Counted from the stretch's first letter, positions 12,185 through 25,300 are shown. The stretch: 64,000 bases of DNA from Melastoma dodecandrum (GCA_029817715.1 JARUPY010000533.1:1570001-1634000), one strand, 5' to 3'. The notes: generated by a model not told the origin, from the letters alone. Program-made: numbers and translations.

Positions 12185-14962
12185 CAGTCCTCGAGTGCGT
12201 GCCCCTGCGCTCGCGCGTGAGGGAGGTGGGGGTTGCGGTCGGACTTGGTCGTTCTATATAAGAATGGGAAAATGTAAAGAACGAGGAAAGGGAAAAGAAA
12301 GATCGTCCGAAGATGTTAGGAAGCGCATCCATCCATATGTATATTTTTTAATATCAAATATGATAAATTTTACTACGTGTGCCGGGGGGGAGGATGACGT
12401 GGATGAATGACGCGAATGCTGACGTTTGAATGGTTCTTGTGGAAAATTTGTGGATTTAGAAGAAAACGACAAAATAAAAACACAACCCACTTTTTCTCTT
12501 TTCTTCTTCCCCTAACCTTTCGCTTTCTGCTTTTTGGGAGTTCAGACTATTATGGTAGTTTAAGGCGAAGATGGGAGAAATGGGGGGGGGATAAAAGGGC
12601 CATGGAAAATGAGGGTCTCTTGATTTCCCAATTTCACAGATTAGACGGTGCTGGACACGTAGCGATTAAGAGGATGAGTGGATTTGGATGGACTTGTAAT
12701 AAATCATTTAATTCCTTATGACATCCACCCGCTTCGAATAAAATTTTCTCAGGTTCTCCATCCGCCCGAGTGGGATCAGGATGATATTATTATCCCTTAC
12801 CCTTTTGTTTTTATTTGATTTTGGGGTCAAACAAAAAAAAATTAATTAAATAAATAAAATCTCTCCCCCACCGAACCAGGTTTTAAAAAAAAAATACTAA
12901 ATTAAAATATGTGCTCTTTTATTAATTTTTTTTTTTTTAAATTCGACGGTAAGATATAGACGTGTGTGTGTGTGTCGATGGGCTCCTTCATTTTCGTGTC
13001 GCCAAGACTTTTCTTTATTTTTAGGCGAGAACAAAGGAACGAATGTTGTTCGTTTCACTTTCCCAGAAATGATAAGTCGCTAAAAGAACAACTCCCGGGA
13101 TGTGGATACGATTTCCGATTGCGCCCACAAATTCGTGGTCGGACGGACATAATTTCCCATGAACTTTCCCGGGAGATGAGTCGGAAGCATCGGTTGAACG
13201 TAAACAGTAGAGATTGTCCTTTATTGATTGGGTCTTCTCCTCCGGCTATTCAACTAGTTTGGCCGGTCTCGTGAACCAAGAATCACGCCATGACATCAAG
13301 CCCCCGACGATTGACGATTTTACGGGTGGAGTGTGAGTGCGAAAATGGGAAACTGAAGATTCCGGGCACGTTCCTACGGAATTCTTTTGGACGGAACGTA
13401 CATCCACATTGTGGTATTTTTTTTGTCTTAAAAAAAGAAGGTCCGGTTGTCCGATCGCGTAAAGGATTTAGGTTGGCACGCACCTGACGATCAACTTGTT
13501 CCGCCCACGGGAAACAACATCTTTGAAAGTTTGAATGGGGGAGCAGGAAACCAGGGGGGGCCCAAGTCGGTATCATTTCATTTTGTAGCTTTCACTGAGA
13601 CGATCGTAAACCCAGCCGTGGAATGCAAGTTTGGTTGGGTTGGGTAACATGAAAATGACTCGGGGCGGGTATAAATATATAATTTTATGCGTCGATTTGT
13701 TTGGATAAGGGTCGCAGAAAACATGCGCCGGTGATCGACATACACGTAGGAATCTTAGTCTTATTACAAAAATAGATAAGGTAATCCAATCGGCCCAACA
13801 TGCAAATCCAACTGCCCCCGCCGGCCCTATTCTGGCGTCGCACATCGGGTTTAATTCGGTCGAGCGTCCTTCTGGCGCCCGACTCTGCTGTTTCTTTGGT
13901 GTTCCGACATTTCGAAGCCTTCCTAATTAATCGACCTGAATGATTTTATCACATCATACAAATTAAATTTCATCATCATATTAATTGTTTTTCTGTTTCC
14001 ATTTTGCCTGGGCAAAGCCTTTGTGACTAGATATAAGAAGCACTTGCTGTCATCATAAGATGGGTGGTTGGATACTATAATAAAGAAAAACCCTTGTTTT
14101 GGAAGTGGAAAAAAAAATGATGCATGATTTGAACCTTTGATTTATAATAATGAAGCCAACAAATGCAAACGCTGCCTTAAAGTTAGTAAATTGATCTGCC
14201 GTGAGGATCCAAACCCTTTTTTCTTATTTCCTTTTTCCTTTTTCTGCCCTTTTTTTTATAAAAAAAAAAATCTTTGGGTAATTTATCGATTACTTTTTAG
14301 AGTTGGTTGTGTAAGTAAAATTGAAGCTCCAAACGCTCCTGCCCCCACAGACACGTGCTCCTCAATGGAAAATGTAATCATTTCTCGGCTTGATTAACAT
14401 CGAGCCGGGGGATGGTTCGTGCTCAATATTATTTCTTCTTTTAAATATATAAAAAATATAGTTTTTGTCATATTATGAGTATATTAATATAACAATGGAA
14501 AAAAAAGCAAAACAAGCTAAAGAGGCGGGGCGGGGGCAGCTTTGGACGATTCGGGAAGTGGGATCAAGAATGGAATGCATTGATAAGTGATCCCAACACT
14601 GTAAGTATAGCTGAAATGACACCAGTGCTGGGCGCCTCCCTTTTCGAGGATTGAGCTATTGTAATGTAACAGCATTTCGATTCCTAGGTCGTGCCTTTCG
14701 TGACAAGATGTCAGTTTCTAGGTTTGTGTTTGATGTCCATCCAGGATGACTAGGAGAATCGAATAGGGAGGTTCAAAGGAGCAGGATGGAATGTAGTGCA
14801 CCGGAGGAATTAGATGCGAGAAAGCCTAGAGTTATCTACTAAGCAACAGTTTCAAGGAGGTAAAGCCAATCCAAATGAAGGCATGGCATGATATAAGGAA
14901 AAACGTTCCGCCGGCATCTCCCTGAACAAGTTTCCTCTTGCTTCCTTTGCCTTCTTTTTCAG
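12185..14962. other. Intergenic region, AT-rich
   Basis: About 2.8 kb upstream of the WRKY start. The part near 12185-12500 is expected to hold the WRKY promoter and leader. Several A or T homopolymers occur at about 12825-12935 and 14100-14500. I found no gene. Confidence 0.5.
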
Positions 14963-15253
14963 GTTTATCATCTAAGTGGTGGAATACTGAAGTATCTGGA
15001 GGAAGTCACAAGTGCGGAGAGCCTTTGGGAAAGTGAGTGCTTTGTCTTTGACAATCGCGTCTCGGTGGAGCACGGTTTGGTCCAAGGGAGTCTGCTATGG
15101 GCGCAGAGCCACGCCGATATGCAAACTCCAGAATGGGAGTACAGAGTCTCTTGTCCAGACTGTTTCTCATCAAAATCAGAGGAGGAAAAGGAGTGTGCGA
15201 AGAGCTCTCGGCGGCAGCAGTTGGAGACATGGGGCATTACCCCGGGGTCCTGA
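14963..15253 (+). pseudogene. Rhodanese-like (STR8-type) 3' fragment
   Basis: Behind an intact acceptor (CTTTTTCAG) a 96-codon frame reads [31 protein letters not shown] and then [13 protein letters not shown], and ends at a TGA. This is the C-terminal region of chloroplast rhodanese-domain proteins like Arabidopsis STR8. The piece that normally contains a CYGC-type cysteine motif appears only in the neighbouring frame (LCYGRRA), and after the stop another frame continues with the family-like GPDN-K tail. At least two frame changes are therefore implied. The rhodanese catalytic domain itself was not found upstream. I judge it a broken gene fragment; an expressed short gene with sequence errors is the alternative. 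Confidence 0.6.
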
Positions 15254-15816
15254 CAACAAGGTTGCCGGCCAACAACGAAAGTGGAACAGAGCACGAGTAG
15301 TCATAGTCACTTTGAATAAAAGCACCCATTGATTGGTTGTAGATGCAGCTGGCTCATTTCATCTTTTTGCCTTAGCTTAGCCTTGTTGAAGGCAAATTTT
15401 TGTTCCAAATCTGATGGAAACGGGGATTCTTGCTTAATGTTGTTGGCTTGGTTTATATTACTTGGACTTGGATGCTAAGTAAGCGTCGCACTAATAAGAG
15501 AATGAAATATTAAATAATAATGAAAAAAATCATACAAACAATTTTCTACATAAATTAGAATATATAATAAAATTTAGGGCATAGAAAAAAGACGCGTAAG
15601 AAATTGTGTAACCCCAACACAAGGGTATTAGGGTTTCTGATTGACAACCCAACCCAACCCAACACCCACCGCCCTCCTCCCCAAAATCCCCTGATCCTTG
15701 TTCCTCTGCGATTTTGATCAATCCAATTAAACCCCCCCGGGATTCTCCCACATCCTGTTCCTGACTTCCCTTATCCTGGCGAGGTGGATTCATAGGCCTT
15801 TTGACTTTCGGCGGCC
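15254..15816. promoter_or_regulatory. Upstream region of the EIF1AD-like gene
   Basis: A 563-bp gap containing the promoter and leader of the gene starting at 15817. A direct repeat of AACCC units lies at about 15645-15665 (three copies of the same pentamer in a row), followed by C-rich leader sequence. No other gene is seen. Confidence 0.4.
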
Positions 15817-17032
15817 ATGAAAGCAGGGAGGAAGAATCTGCGGCGGGCTGTGGATGAGCGGGAGGTTACCCTTTCCGAGGGCCAGAGCGTCATGAAAGCC
15901 GTTTCCATCAGAGGATCCAACATCATCGAGGTATCCCTTGTCTGCCCAACTATATAGAAGAATTACATGGGTCTGAAGTTTTTATCTTGTCTAACCTTTA
16001 GTTTGTCACTTTTAGGTGATGGATTCACAAGGCAATACATTGCTGGCTTTACTCCCTGCCAAATTTCAGAAGACTTTGTGGGTCGGACGAGGTTTGTTTC
16101 CCCGGACTGCATTGCGTGGACTAAGGATTGTCCTCTTGCTGAATGTTCCCTTTCTGCTGTCTGTGTACTAGGTAGCTTCGTAGTTGTTGATGATAGTGGA
16201 AAGGAGAAAGCCCTTGAATCAGGCAGCAAGGTGGGATGCATTGTTTCTCGGGTGCTTTTCTATGAACAAGTGCGCGAGCTTCAGAAGTCTGCCGATTGGT
16301 AAGCTTTTTTGCACTTGTTCCTTTGTTGTTGCCCATGATGTTATTACGTTTTCTCTGTGGATAAAAAACGCAAATGTCTGGGCAGTCCGAAAACACGGTG
16401 ATTTCCAGTCTAAGGAATGACAGGAATCAATTTGGAAGGAGTTGATGTTGCTCTTTTTTTTTGTCCCTTGTGTATAATGCAAGATGGTTGCAGAAGTTTG
16501 TGTTGTTTCTCTGCTGTGAGCAAAGAACAGAATACTACATACTCCATATTCATTACCTTCCTCGGGTCCTTGTTAAAAACTTGGGCAAAGTCGTAAGATC
16601 TTTGCATAGATGAGACAATTCGAGTTTATTTTTGTATTGCACATCTGTTCTGACATTACTTGAGCTGCTTTTACAAAGTTTTGTTGCTTTGCCTGTGGTA
16701 TTTTTTGGCTTCGACTCTCCAGCAAATGATTGCTTAATTTGGTTACACCTCTTTTTGCCAGGATTATTACTGCTTTCATTGTTGATCTAATCATATGTGA
16801 TTTGATTTCCTCCATGAATCTCATTCGACACAGGCCCGAAGTCTTCAGATCCTCAACTGCGGACTCTCAAAAGATGCTGCCCGTTGAGAAGGCTGAAGAA
16901 AGTAAAGTCGAAACCGACTCAAGTGATGATGAAGGAGTCCCCCCATTGGAACCAAACACGAATAGGCTAAGACCCCAGCAGCTGGAACCAGACAAGTCTG
17001 ATCCAGATTCGAGTTCGGACTCGGATTCTTAA
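15817..17032 (+). CDS. EIF1AD-like OB-fold RNA-binding protein
   Basis: Four exons, 15817-15930, 16016-16091, 16172-16298 and 16834-17032, all GT-AG, 171 residues. The S1/eIF1A-like OB fold covers about 20-100: it includes MKAVSIRGSNIIEV, LLPAKFQKTLWVGRGSFV, and ends with VLFYEQVRELQKSADWPEVF, which parallels animal EIF1AD. The C-terminus is a short acidic, Ser/Asp-rich tail (DSSSDSDS), also a family trait. EIF1AD-type proteins are small nuclear or nucleolar RNA-binding proteins linked in animals to late 40S ribosome maturation and stress response; the plant role is inferred. The gene ends 325 bp before the convergent coiled-coil gene. Confidence 0.88.
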
Positions 17033-17356
17033 TTTGATGGAAAGGTGGTCTGTTTCTGCTTATTGATGTCCCCCCCCCCCAAAAAAAAAAAACTTGAGTT
17101 GTTGGTCTTGAGTCGGTTAGAATGTACCTAAGGATATGTGTAATATGGTGCATTACTTGCCAGGACCAGGGAGAGACCTTTCCAATACTAAGACCATCTC
17201 AAACGGGGTACAACCGTTATGAACCCCCATCTATGATAGGCAAGACTGACCAAATGACGAGTAACTGCAAGTTTAGACTGGACACGAGATATTCAAACTG
17301 ATATAATGTTCGACGCGAGTGGAGAGAACGAATGCTAATGCAGAAAACCAGACTCA
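17033..17356. other. Convergent 3' intergenic gap
   Basis: A 324-bp gap between the stop codons of two convergent genes. It should hold both 3' UTRs, which may overlap. A C run followed by an A run lies at 17069-17090. Confidence 0.5.
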
Positions 17357-18954
17357 TCAAGTCACCATGAGATTCTGTCTACGGCCGCAGCATGCTTGAT
17401 GCAACTCGTGGTACTCATTCCTATAGTGGTCCAATGAGAAGCAAAGTTGCCTTATGGCCTCCCGCTTCTTCTCAGCTCCGTCTAATATAGCCGTCTTCTG
17501 CTGACCCACCTCTCTCTCGAGCTCAGCTACCCTGAACCTCAGTTCATCCATGATATTCTGCCTGCTAAGAGAGGCAGTCATTAGTTCTTCACGTTCTTCC
17601 ATGGAACGGCATAAATCCTCCTCTACTTGTCGAATCCTATCATCCCTACTGCTCAATTGAGCCAAAAGGTTCTGAATCTGAGCATTCATCTCATCTTTCT
17701 TGGCCATAAGCATGTCGTATTTCAATTTAAGCTTGTCGAAGTCCTTATTCAACTCTTCCACTTGCCGATCCTTCTCCAAAATTGCCATACGGAATTCTTC
17801 AGTAATGCGCAGTTTATCCCTCTTGGAGGCATCAATCAGCTTTTCCAAATCCGCCTTCTCACTTTCACACCTCGACAAGTTCTCCTGCAAGAGTTTTCCC
17901 TTGCATTCTCCCTCGGTTATTGTAGCCACTAGCACCTTTTGCCTCTCCAAATGACCGGTAATATCTGACTGCAATTGTTCCTTCTCAAAGAGGTATTTTT
18001 CTTGCACCTCCGATATCTCAGCTCGTAGGTCTGATACAACGAGATGCAGCTCAGAGATGTCAGACTCGTGCCCCATAACCGTTTTCTCCAATTCTAACAC
18101 ACGATTCCTTTCCATGTCGTATTTGAGAGTTGTCTCTGCTTTGTCCACGTTGGACTTATCGAACTCAGCTTTAATCTGTTCAAGCTCTTGCTTCAACATA
18201 GCATTCTCCTGGCGAGAATCTGAAATTTGATTCTGCAGTTGGATATTGGCAGCTTCCAGCTGAAGCTGCCAGTCACGAGCACTAGTTTCATGTTTCTCAA
18301 GTTCACTCTTCAACCTGGAATTCTCTTCCCCTGAAAACTTGAGATTTCGCCTGACTAGCATTAGCTCTTCCTCATGATTTCTGGCTCTGTCTGCTAGTTC
18401 CTTATAGGTCCTATACTTGTCCATATTCATCGCAATATCAAAGCCTGTCTCAAGGACTGGAGTCTCGGCAGGGAATTCATCGCATATCCCATGCTGCCCC
18501 AAACCGTTAATGGACAGAGGGTTGCCGATCGAATGATCAAAAGGATCTGTTTCGGGGTCAGATGACAGTGAAGAGGAGTCGATTCCATTCTTAGTAAAAC
18601 CATCCCCGCCAGAACTGATAGATGTTTCCGTGCTACCAGGGCTGGCAGCATTATCCTCGTGTGAATAGGACTTCTGTGCAGGAGTAGTGAACTGCTTGTC
18701 ATCTTGCTCAGAACCAGGTTCCTGCAGAGGGTGTGCCTGCTTCACAGTCGTCTCGTCGTGAGAGTTCTTTGAAGGCGAATCGCAAAGTTCTTTAAGGCCT
18801 GAAAACAGATTCGGAAAACCGGTAAGAGTCATGCATCGGTAGTTTTAGAGTCAATTTTTTGTTCAGAAGGTGAACTTGACACTAACAAATGGTTGTTGCA
18901 CTTACCCCGAGGATTCTCCGAAAGCCATTTCGCATCATACTCTGTCCTCTCCAT
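17357..18954 (-). CDS. Long coiled-coil protein, myosin-heavy-chain-like
   Basis: Two exons: a 49-nt first exon 18954-18906 (MERTEYDAKWLSENPR) and 18798-17357, 496 residues. The junction is in frame (NPR|GLKELC). Residues about 20-130 are Ser/Thr/Asp-rich and probably disordered; about 150-470 is a nearly unbroken coiled coil with heptad-like Leu, Glu and Lys. The C-terminus carries EKKREAIRQLCFSLDHYRNEY, a motif I associate with NETWORKED4/CIP1-type plant coiled-coil proteins; I cannot see the full N-terminal actin-binding NAB domain of NET proteins. A related Arabidopsis class is annotated only as myosin heavy chain-related. Function is unknown; a cytoskeletal or membrane scaffold is a guess. 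Confidence 0.8.
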
Positions 18955-20040
18955 GGGAGCCTCCTGCTTAATTCCCAGGAAAAACGAGATTGAAGTCGAA
19001 CCAGTAAATAGTAACCAGCTCAATCCTCAAGCTCAACAGATCAGAACGACCACGGACGAAAGAGTTTCAAATGGCAGCATGTAAACGCAGGAGAGAATTT
19101 GCCCCAAGGCAAAAAGCGAATGGAAGTAGAGCAAATAGTCCTAACCTCATGCAAAAGACAAAACAATGAATGGATGAACACAGCGCCAGACCAACACTCT
19201 GGTGAACTGGGGGGGATGTGTAAGATCCCTTCCCGATCCGAAGAATGCAAATCACGTCCATCCAAGAACCCAAGGAAAAGACAAAAAGCAAAAGCAATCC
19301 CTCCTTGTTGAAAACCACCCACCAAACCAAAAAATAAAAAAGGCACGAAACCCAGGTCCACTCAAAAAGATCCATTGGGAACATCAAGACATGGAATTGG
19401 GAGCCAAAAGGCTTACCCTTTCCTTGAGAAGACCACTCTTTCTAGATTGGAAATGGTGTGTGGTGTTGGGCTTTTGTAGATGGAATTCTTAGTGACGACG
19501 ACGACGACGGTGGTAGTGGTTTGGTTATATATATATATATACGGACCAGATTGCTTGGTGTTTGTTACATCGCAGATTTCTTCTTCTATCTTGTTTGTTT
19601 TTTCCCTCCCGATAACATTTTTCGAAATTTTCGGGGAGGCACCCAATCTTCTCTTCTTCGGACCGGATTAAAAAAAAAAAAGCACAAGCCTAAACCAACT
19701 CTTAACCGCTTCACATTGGCTTCGTTTCCCTTGTCTTTTTTTTGACACTTGTTTCCTAAAACAAAACTAAAACTAAAACTAAAACTAAATGCCGCCTCCT
19801 TAATCGTCCCGACCAAACTGATTTCAAACGCCCCCCCTCAAACGTAAGATGGAGATAACAAAGGAAAGTCGCACACACGCTGCAGTTAGAAAATATATAA
19901 TATATATATAAATGTTGTGGAAAAATAGCATCATCGACAAATTATAAGTTTATACTTTGATATTAAATTAATTTATTAGGAAAGCGAAAGTCAAATAAAT
20001 TCTTAACTAACTCGATTGTGTTTCACAGTAGCAATACATT
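18955..20040. promoter_or_regulatory. Upstream region of the coiled-coil gene
   Basis: Expected to carry the promoter and 5' UTR of the minus-strand gene starting at 18954. A short TA repeat occurs at about 19526-19540, a four-copy AACTAA-type repeat at about 19760-19788, and another TA run at about 19890-19912. No gene found. Confidence 0.4.
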
Positions 20041-20088
20041 AACAGATGATCTTCATCGCATTTTAGACAAAATCAACGGCTACCGCTT

Positions 20089-21858
20089 GGCCTTTCAACT
20101 TACTTGTGTGCGCGCGCCCTTCCGGCCTAGCGGCGCGCGGCTGCGGTTCCGGCAAGCCCGAGGATCCGGGTCCGCTCCCCCCCGAGGCCCAGTCCGGTCG
20201 GCGTTCCGGCTCGAACGCCAGACGCTGCGGAAAGGGGCCCCGGGTTGGGCCTTCCCTTGATTCGCGAACGGGTCTGCGGGGCGTTTCGCCAACCGTCTCC
20301 AGTTCCCTGGAGGCGGCGAGCGAAAGGCTGCGTTAAGGCCTCGCTCGCGAATTTCGGGGAGGGCCCGAGGAGCGGCTCGAGTAGCCGTCACCTCATCCCA
20401 AATGGCTCCGAAAAAAGGATAGTGGGATTTGTTTTAGCTTTGGAAAACTTGTTCGGAGTCGCCACCGACTTAGTTTTAAAAATGTGATTTTAAGTCGGAA
20501 AAATCAGAGTTCTGGGTTCGGGGATTCCTATTTACTAACCTTAGTGCTCTACCACATGCGAAAAGGGTGGCGATTTGTCCAAAAAGTTACTTTTGATTGA
20601 CGGGTGTTGGACCCGATCCGGGAGTGGGCCGGACTCGTATCGACGTTTTAACGGGCGTTGGACCCGAATTTAGGTTTGTTTGATTAAAAATCAACACACG
20701 ACATAAACCTAAAGCCTAAATCATGCGTGCAATCACAAACAATAAACGAGATGAAAGAGAGCGGGGAAGGGCGGTGGTTGCGGGCCTATGCACTTGGGCC
20801 CGCAACCCGTTACATATGGGCTTAAAGTAAAATTCGGGGAGGCCCGCACCTCCCCTTTGTACCTTTGGTGAAGGTTGGGGCCGCTTTATCTTCGAGCCCG
20901 CGGTTTTTAGGCCGGGGTAGAACCACGCGGTTTGATACACGCGTCTTCGTGTTTGTCTTCGGAAGCTTGAATTTGGTCTTCCGAAGTTACATGCTCAGTG
21001 TAAATGCGAAGAAAATATAAGAGTAGGAAGTATCGTCGAATTCGGATGAAAATTCGATAAATTGAGAAGAGTAAGGCTTGTCTTACCGTTCTGGTCGGGG
21101 ATGTTCACTCGATGCAAAAATCGTCGAAAATATCCGAGAAGTTCCCCGTGTTTCACATGTAAAACAAAGGAAGATGGATGTTAGTAATGTGGTTTGTGAT
21201 AAAATATTAACTCGTATAAACGGGCAGGGACATAAATAAAGTTCAAAATGGGTAACATCACGTGAAACTCATAGAAATTTTAAAACATTTCGATAATAAA
21301 AAAAAACAACAAGGCAGACGGGAACATCTAACTTAAAAAGGGGTTAATTAAAGATTATCAGGAGTCTAAGAATCGAAAATAAAACAAACTAAAGTTTCGG
21401 GGAGCAGTCAGGCATGAGTTTTAATCACGTTTAGTTGAGATCCTAAAAATTCTAACTGTGGTTCAAATTCCAAAATGTCAGACAAAAACAATTATTATAA
21501 ACGTAAGGCAAACCATCTAGCTGCAGATAAACACACGGCCGTTTCAGATTAAATGAAATAATGAAAGGCGAGATTTTAACCTTTTCTGAACAGGAGGGGA
21601 ACGATTTTTCACGAAGCTTCTTCTGTATTGGAAGCTCCTTCCTTCTCCTAAACTCGACCACGAAGAGATCCAAATGAAGGGATGAAATTGCTCCCACGCG
21701 ACCCAGGCTTGGCTACTCCACCGCTGAAGATGACGCCGGAGAAACAGACTTCCAAGGCCACCGCGGTCGAATCTGTTCAGGTCAGATCTAAGGGCGGCGA
21801 AGGATGGATCGACTGCAACTCGACCCAGGAGTGTCTGGAAGGGCATGATCTCCACTCC
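20089..21858. repeat. GC island and repeat-like DNA beside the copia element
   Basis: The first 300 bases (about 20100-20395) are markedly GC-rich with many CGG/CCG and GCGC words, unlike everything around. They are followed by TTGTTCGGAGTCGCCACC at about 20447, a wording I associate with the untranslated or LTR parts of plant retrotransposons, and by two copies of a GGGYGTTGGACCCGA motif near 20600 and 20650. No reading frame for a transposase or polymerase is seen. I interpret this as debris of an older element into which, or next to which, the copia copy landed. The family is not identified. Confidence 0.4.
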
Positions 21859-22259
21859 TGAAGACAAATAAGGAAAAGGGCAGAAACTGAGGAGAAGGAA
21901 GAAGAAGAAGAAAGACGAAGAAGAAGAAGAAGAGGGTGAAGAAAGGCGAAGAAGAAGAAGAAGAAGAAGAAGGACAACGAAGATTTTTTCTATTCCTCTC
22001 AATTTGTTATCTTTCACCCTCGTACACCTGCAGTAATATATACACAGCAGACAGTCGTGTGTGGCTGTTGGGATAACAAACTCTGTAATTACATTTATCT
22101 CCTTCTATACTATCACCAATAACGTCTTGTTCCACTTCTTCTTTGTTTTGATCTTCCTTGTTGGGCTTTGGGCTTTTGGCTATTACATCTTCATGAGCTT
22201 GGACCATTCCATCTTCATGGGCTTTGTCTCTCAGTCTAATCCCAACATACAATCCAACA
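21859..22259 (-). repeat. 3' LTR of the copia element
   Basis: This 401-bp LTR is the downstream one relative to element transcription. It contains a GAA/AAG microsatellite at about 21896-21972. It matches 26892-27295 over its full length, apart from one 3-bp repeat-unit indel and one substitution inside the microsatellite. Confidence 0.93.
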
Positions 22260-22272
22260 CTGCCCCTCAAAT
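22260..22272 (-). other. Polypurine tract of the copia element
   Basis: On the minus strand the bases just before the 3' LTR read ATTTGAGGGGCAG, directly followed by TGTTGG. This is the expected position and composition for the primer of plus-strand cDNA synthesis. Confidence 0.8.
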
Positions 22273-22350
22273 CGAGCGTGCTTGCCCTACCTGCACTTCC
22301 CATCTCAGATCTCATCCACTCGCCAACACTTATTCTCCAACGCTTCCTTT

Positions 22351-25300
22351 TCAACAATCCTCCCCACGGTCCTTATCAAGCAGTGGCTCAAGATCTCCTC
22401 CAACGAGCTGATTCTCCCGGTCCTCACCCTTTTCCGTCGGTTGCCCAGGTTTCTTTGATACTGTAAGTTTACTCCTTGCTACCAGAAACCGTTGGACAGA
22501 GATCACTTTGGTTAGTAGATCTGCAAGCTGATCTTCAGAGTTGACATGCAACACTTTTAGTTGTCCTGCCCCCACCTTTTCTCTTACGAAGTGGAAGTCA
22601 ATCTCAACATGTTTAGTGCGCGCATGTAAAACTGGGTTTTCAGCTAGCTGAATAGTACTCAAATTATCACAAAAAAGAATAGGAACCGAAGTAGTGATTT
22701 GAACCTGTAATTCTCTTAGTAAGCTTTGTACCCACAATATCTCAGCCACTCCATCAGCAAGAGCTCTATATTCCGCTTCAGTACTAGATCTCGACACCAC
22801 TCTCTGTTTACGAGATGCCCAGGAAACTAGACTTGAACCAAGAAACATGCAATAGCCACTAGTACTTTTCCTATCATCAGGACATCCAGCCCAATCAGCA
22901 TCTGCAAAGCATAGAATATCCAGTGTGCTTCGTGCTGTTATACTGATGCCATGATGTAACGTCCCTTTTAAGTACCGCAAGATCCGTTTAACAGCTTGTA
23001 AGTGCGTAGATGTAGGACTCTGTAGAAACTGGCATACTTTATTCACAGCATAGCATATATCTGGTCTTGTATTGGTGCAATATTGCAAAGCCCCAACCAA
23101 GCTCCGATAAGTAGTTGGATCTTCTAGTGTGTCTCCCTCATACTTAGATAGAACGGCTGTAGTTGACATTGGAGTTGGTACTGGTTTGCAATCACGCATA
23201 CCGGCTTTCTCCAGCAAGTCTAGTATATACTTTCTCTGATTGAGATGGATCCCATCTGAATGCCTTGTTACCTGAAAACCAAGGAAGTAGGACAAATCCC
23301 CAAGATCTTTTAAAGCAAATGCTGTATGTAACTTCCGTAACAGATCTGATATGCCTGCAAAATCGGAGCCAGTAACAATTATATCATCTACATACACAAG
23401 AAGGATTATGACACCTCCACTAGTATGCTGATAGAAAAGAGAGGCATCAGCCTTGGAATTAGTGAAACCCCATCTTTCTAAGCAGCCACTCAACTTCATG
23501 TACCACGCACGTGGGCTTTGTTTAAGACCATATAATGCCTTTTTCAACAGGCAAATATGAGTTGGAAAAACTTTATCCTCAAAACCTGGTGGCTGGTGCA
23601 TATAGACAGTCTCAACCAGATCGCCATTCAGAAATGCATTGTGCACATCTAGTTGTTTTAATGGCCAGTTGTAGGTTACTGCCAAAGTTAGGACCACCCT
23701 AATAGTCGGGTGTTTAACCACCGGACTAAAAGTCTCTGTGTAGTCCAATCCAGGGGTTTGATGAAAGCCCTTTGCAACCAATCTGGCTTTGCAGCGTTCA
23801 AATGAGCCATCTGAGTGCATTTTTATTTTAAATACCCATTTGCATCCAATAACCTTATGTGCCTGACTTGCAGGAACTAACATCCAAGTATTGTTCCGCA
23901 ACAACGCCTCAAATTCATCTCTCATTGCGGATTTCCAGATAGGTGTTGTAAGAGCCTCAGCAATGGATTGTGGTTCTGTGGGAATGTCAGAGGAAGTGAG
24001 GGAACAGGTCGCAGAAAAGATTTTGGGCTTGAAGATACCAGATTTGGATCGAGTTATCATGGGATGAAGGTTGTCTGGTGCCCTTGGAACTAAAGGTTGG
24101 TACCCCTCTGTCTGTAACTGCTGTGTAGGCACATGTTGTATACTGGAGAAAGAATCAGTGACAAGTTCTGGAGAACCCAGCTTGGAAGGCTGATTTAGAG
24201 GTGAAGGTAAGACCGGTGACCTCTGTGACTGAACTGAATAGGGTATTGGCTGTAGTATAACTGGTAGACACGATGAAGTGGTCGGAGGTTTACTGGGAAT
24301 TGATTTCTTGAATGGAAAAGTATCCTCATCAAATAGAACATCTCTAGAAACATAAATTCATCCTGTAGATGGATCTAGACAGACATAACCTTTATGAGAG
24401 ATACTATGTCCCAAGAACACGCACGCAACAGATCTAGGCTCTAGTTTATGAGTATTATAGGGACGCAATAATGGGAAACACAAGCAGCCAAATACCCGAA
24501 GAGATTTATAGTCTGGAGTGGACTTAGTGAGAAGGAACATAGGGCATTGGAACTGTAACACACGGGTGGGTAGAAGATTAATAAGATAAACAGCCGTATT
24601 AAAGGCATACGTCCAATAGGTTAGTGGTATTCCTGCATGATATAACAATGCTAAACCCACTTCAACAATGTGTCTGTTCTTTCGTTCTACCTTACCATTT
24701 TGCTGAGGTGTATAAGGACATGACAGCTGGTGGGAAATACCATGCTTGAGGAGATAGGAATGTAGAGATCGAAACTCACCTCCCCAATCTGATCTGACAG
24801 TAGCTATAGCCTTATTGAAATGATTTTTAACCAAGGTATGAAACTCAACAAACGCATGTAGAGCCTGTGACTTTTCTCGAAGAAAGTATATCCATGAAAA
24901 TCTAGTCGCATCATCAATAAGCAACATGAAATATCGACTCCCAGTGACAGATTCGACAGGTGATGGTCCCCATAAATCTGTATGAACAAGCTGAAAGGGA
25001 GCTAATGCATGTGAAATAGATTGAGGGAAAGACAAGCGATGATGTTTACTTAAAGCGCACGACTGACAGAACTTTAAGTCTCCAGTAGGAACATAGTCTA
25101 TACATGTTCCAAACATTCTAGACATAGTAACAGGATTGGGATGTCCAAGTCTTAGATGCCATTTGTTTCTATCTACAGTAGTGATTGTACTGTAGGCTGC
25201 TGTTGCACCGCTAGATAGCTGGATAGGGATAATGTTGGACTTTGGATGAAAGACAGCATGGGGGGGAATGGGATAGTCAGGTAGAGCTTGGGTTTGGAGT

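Noticed and set aside
18250..18275. GAAGCTGCCAG word resembling part of miR167
   Set aside because: It is inside the coding exon of the coiled-coil protein, the rest of the miRNA is absent and there is no foldback.
20095..20391. Arg/Ala/Gly-rich overlapping frames in the GC island
   Set aside because: Frames are open on both strands because of base composition; no domain.
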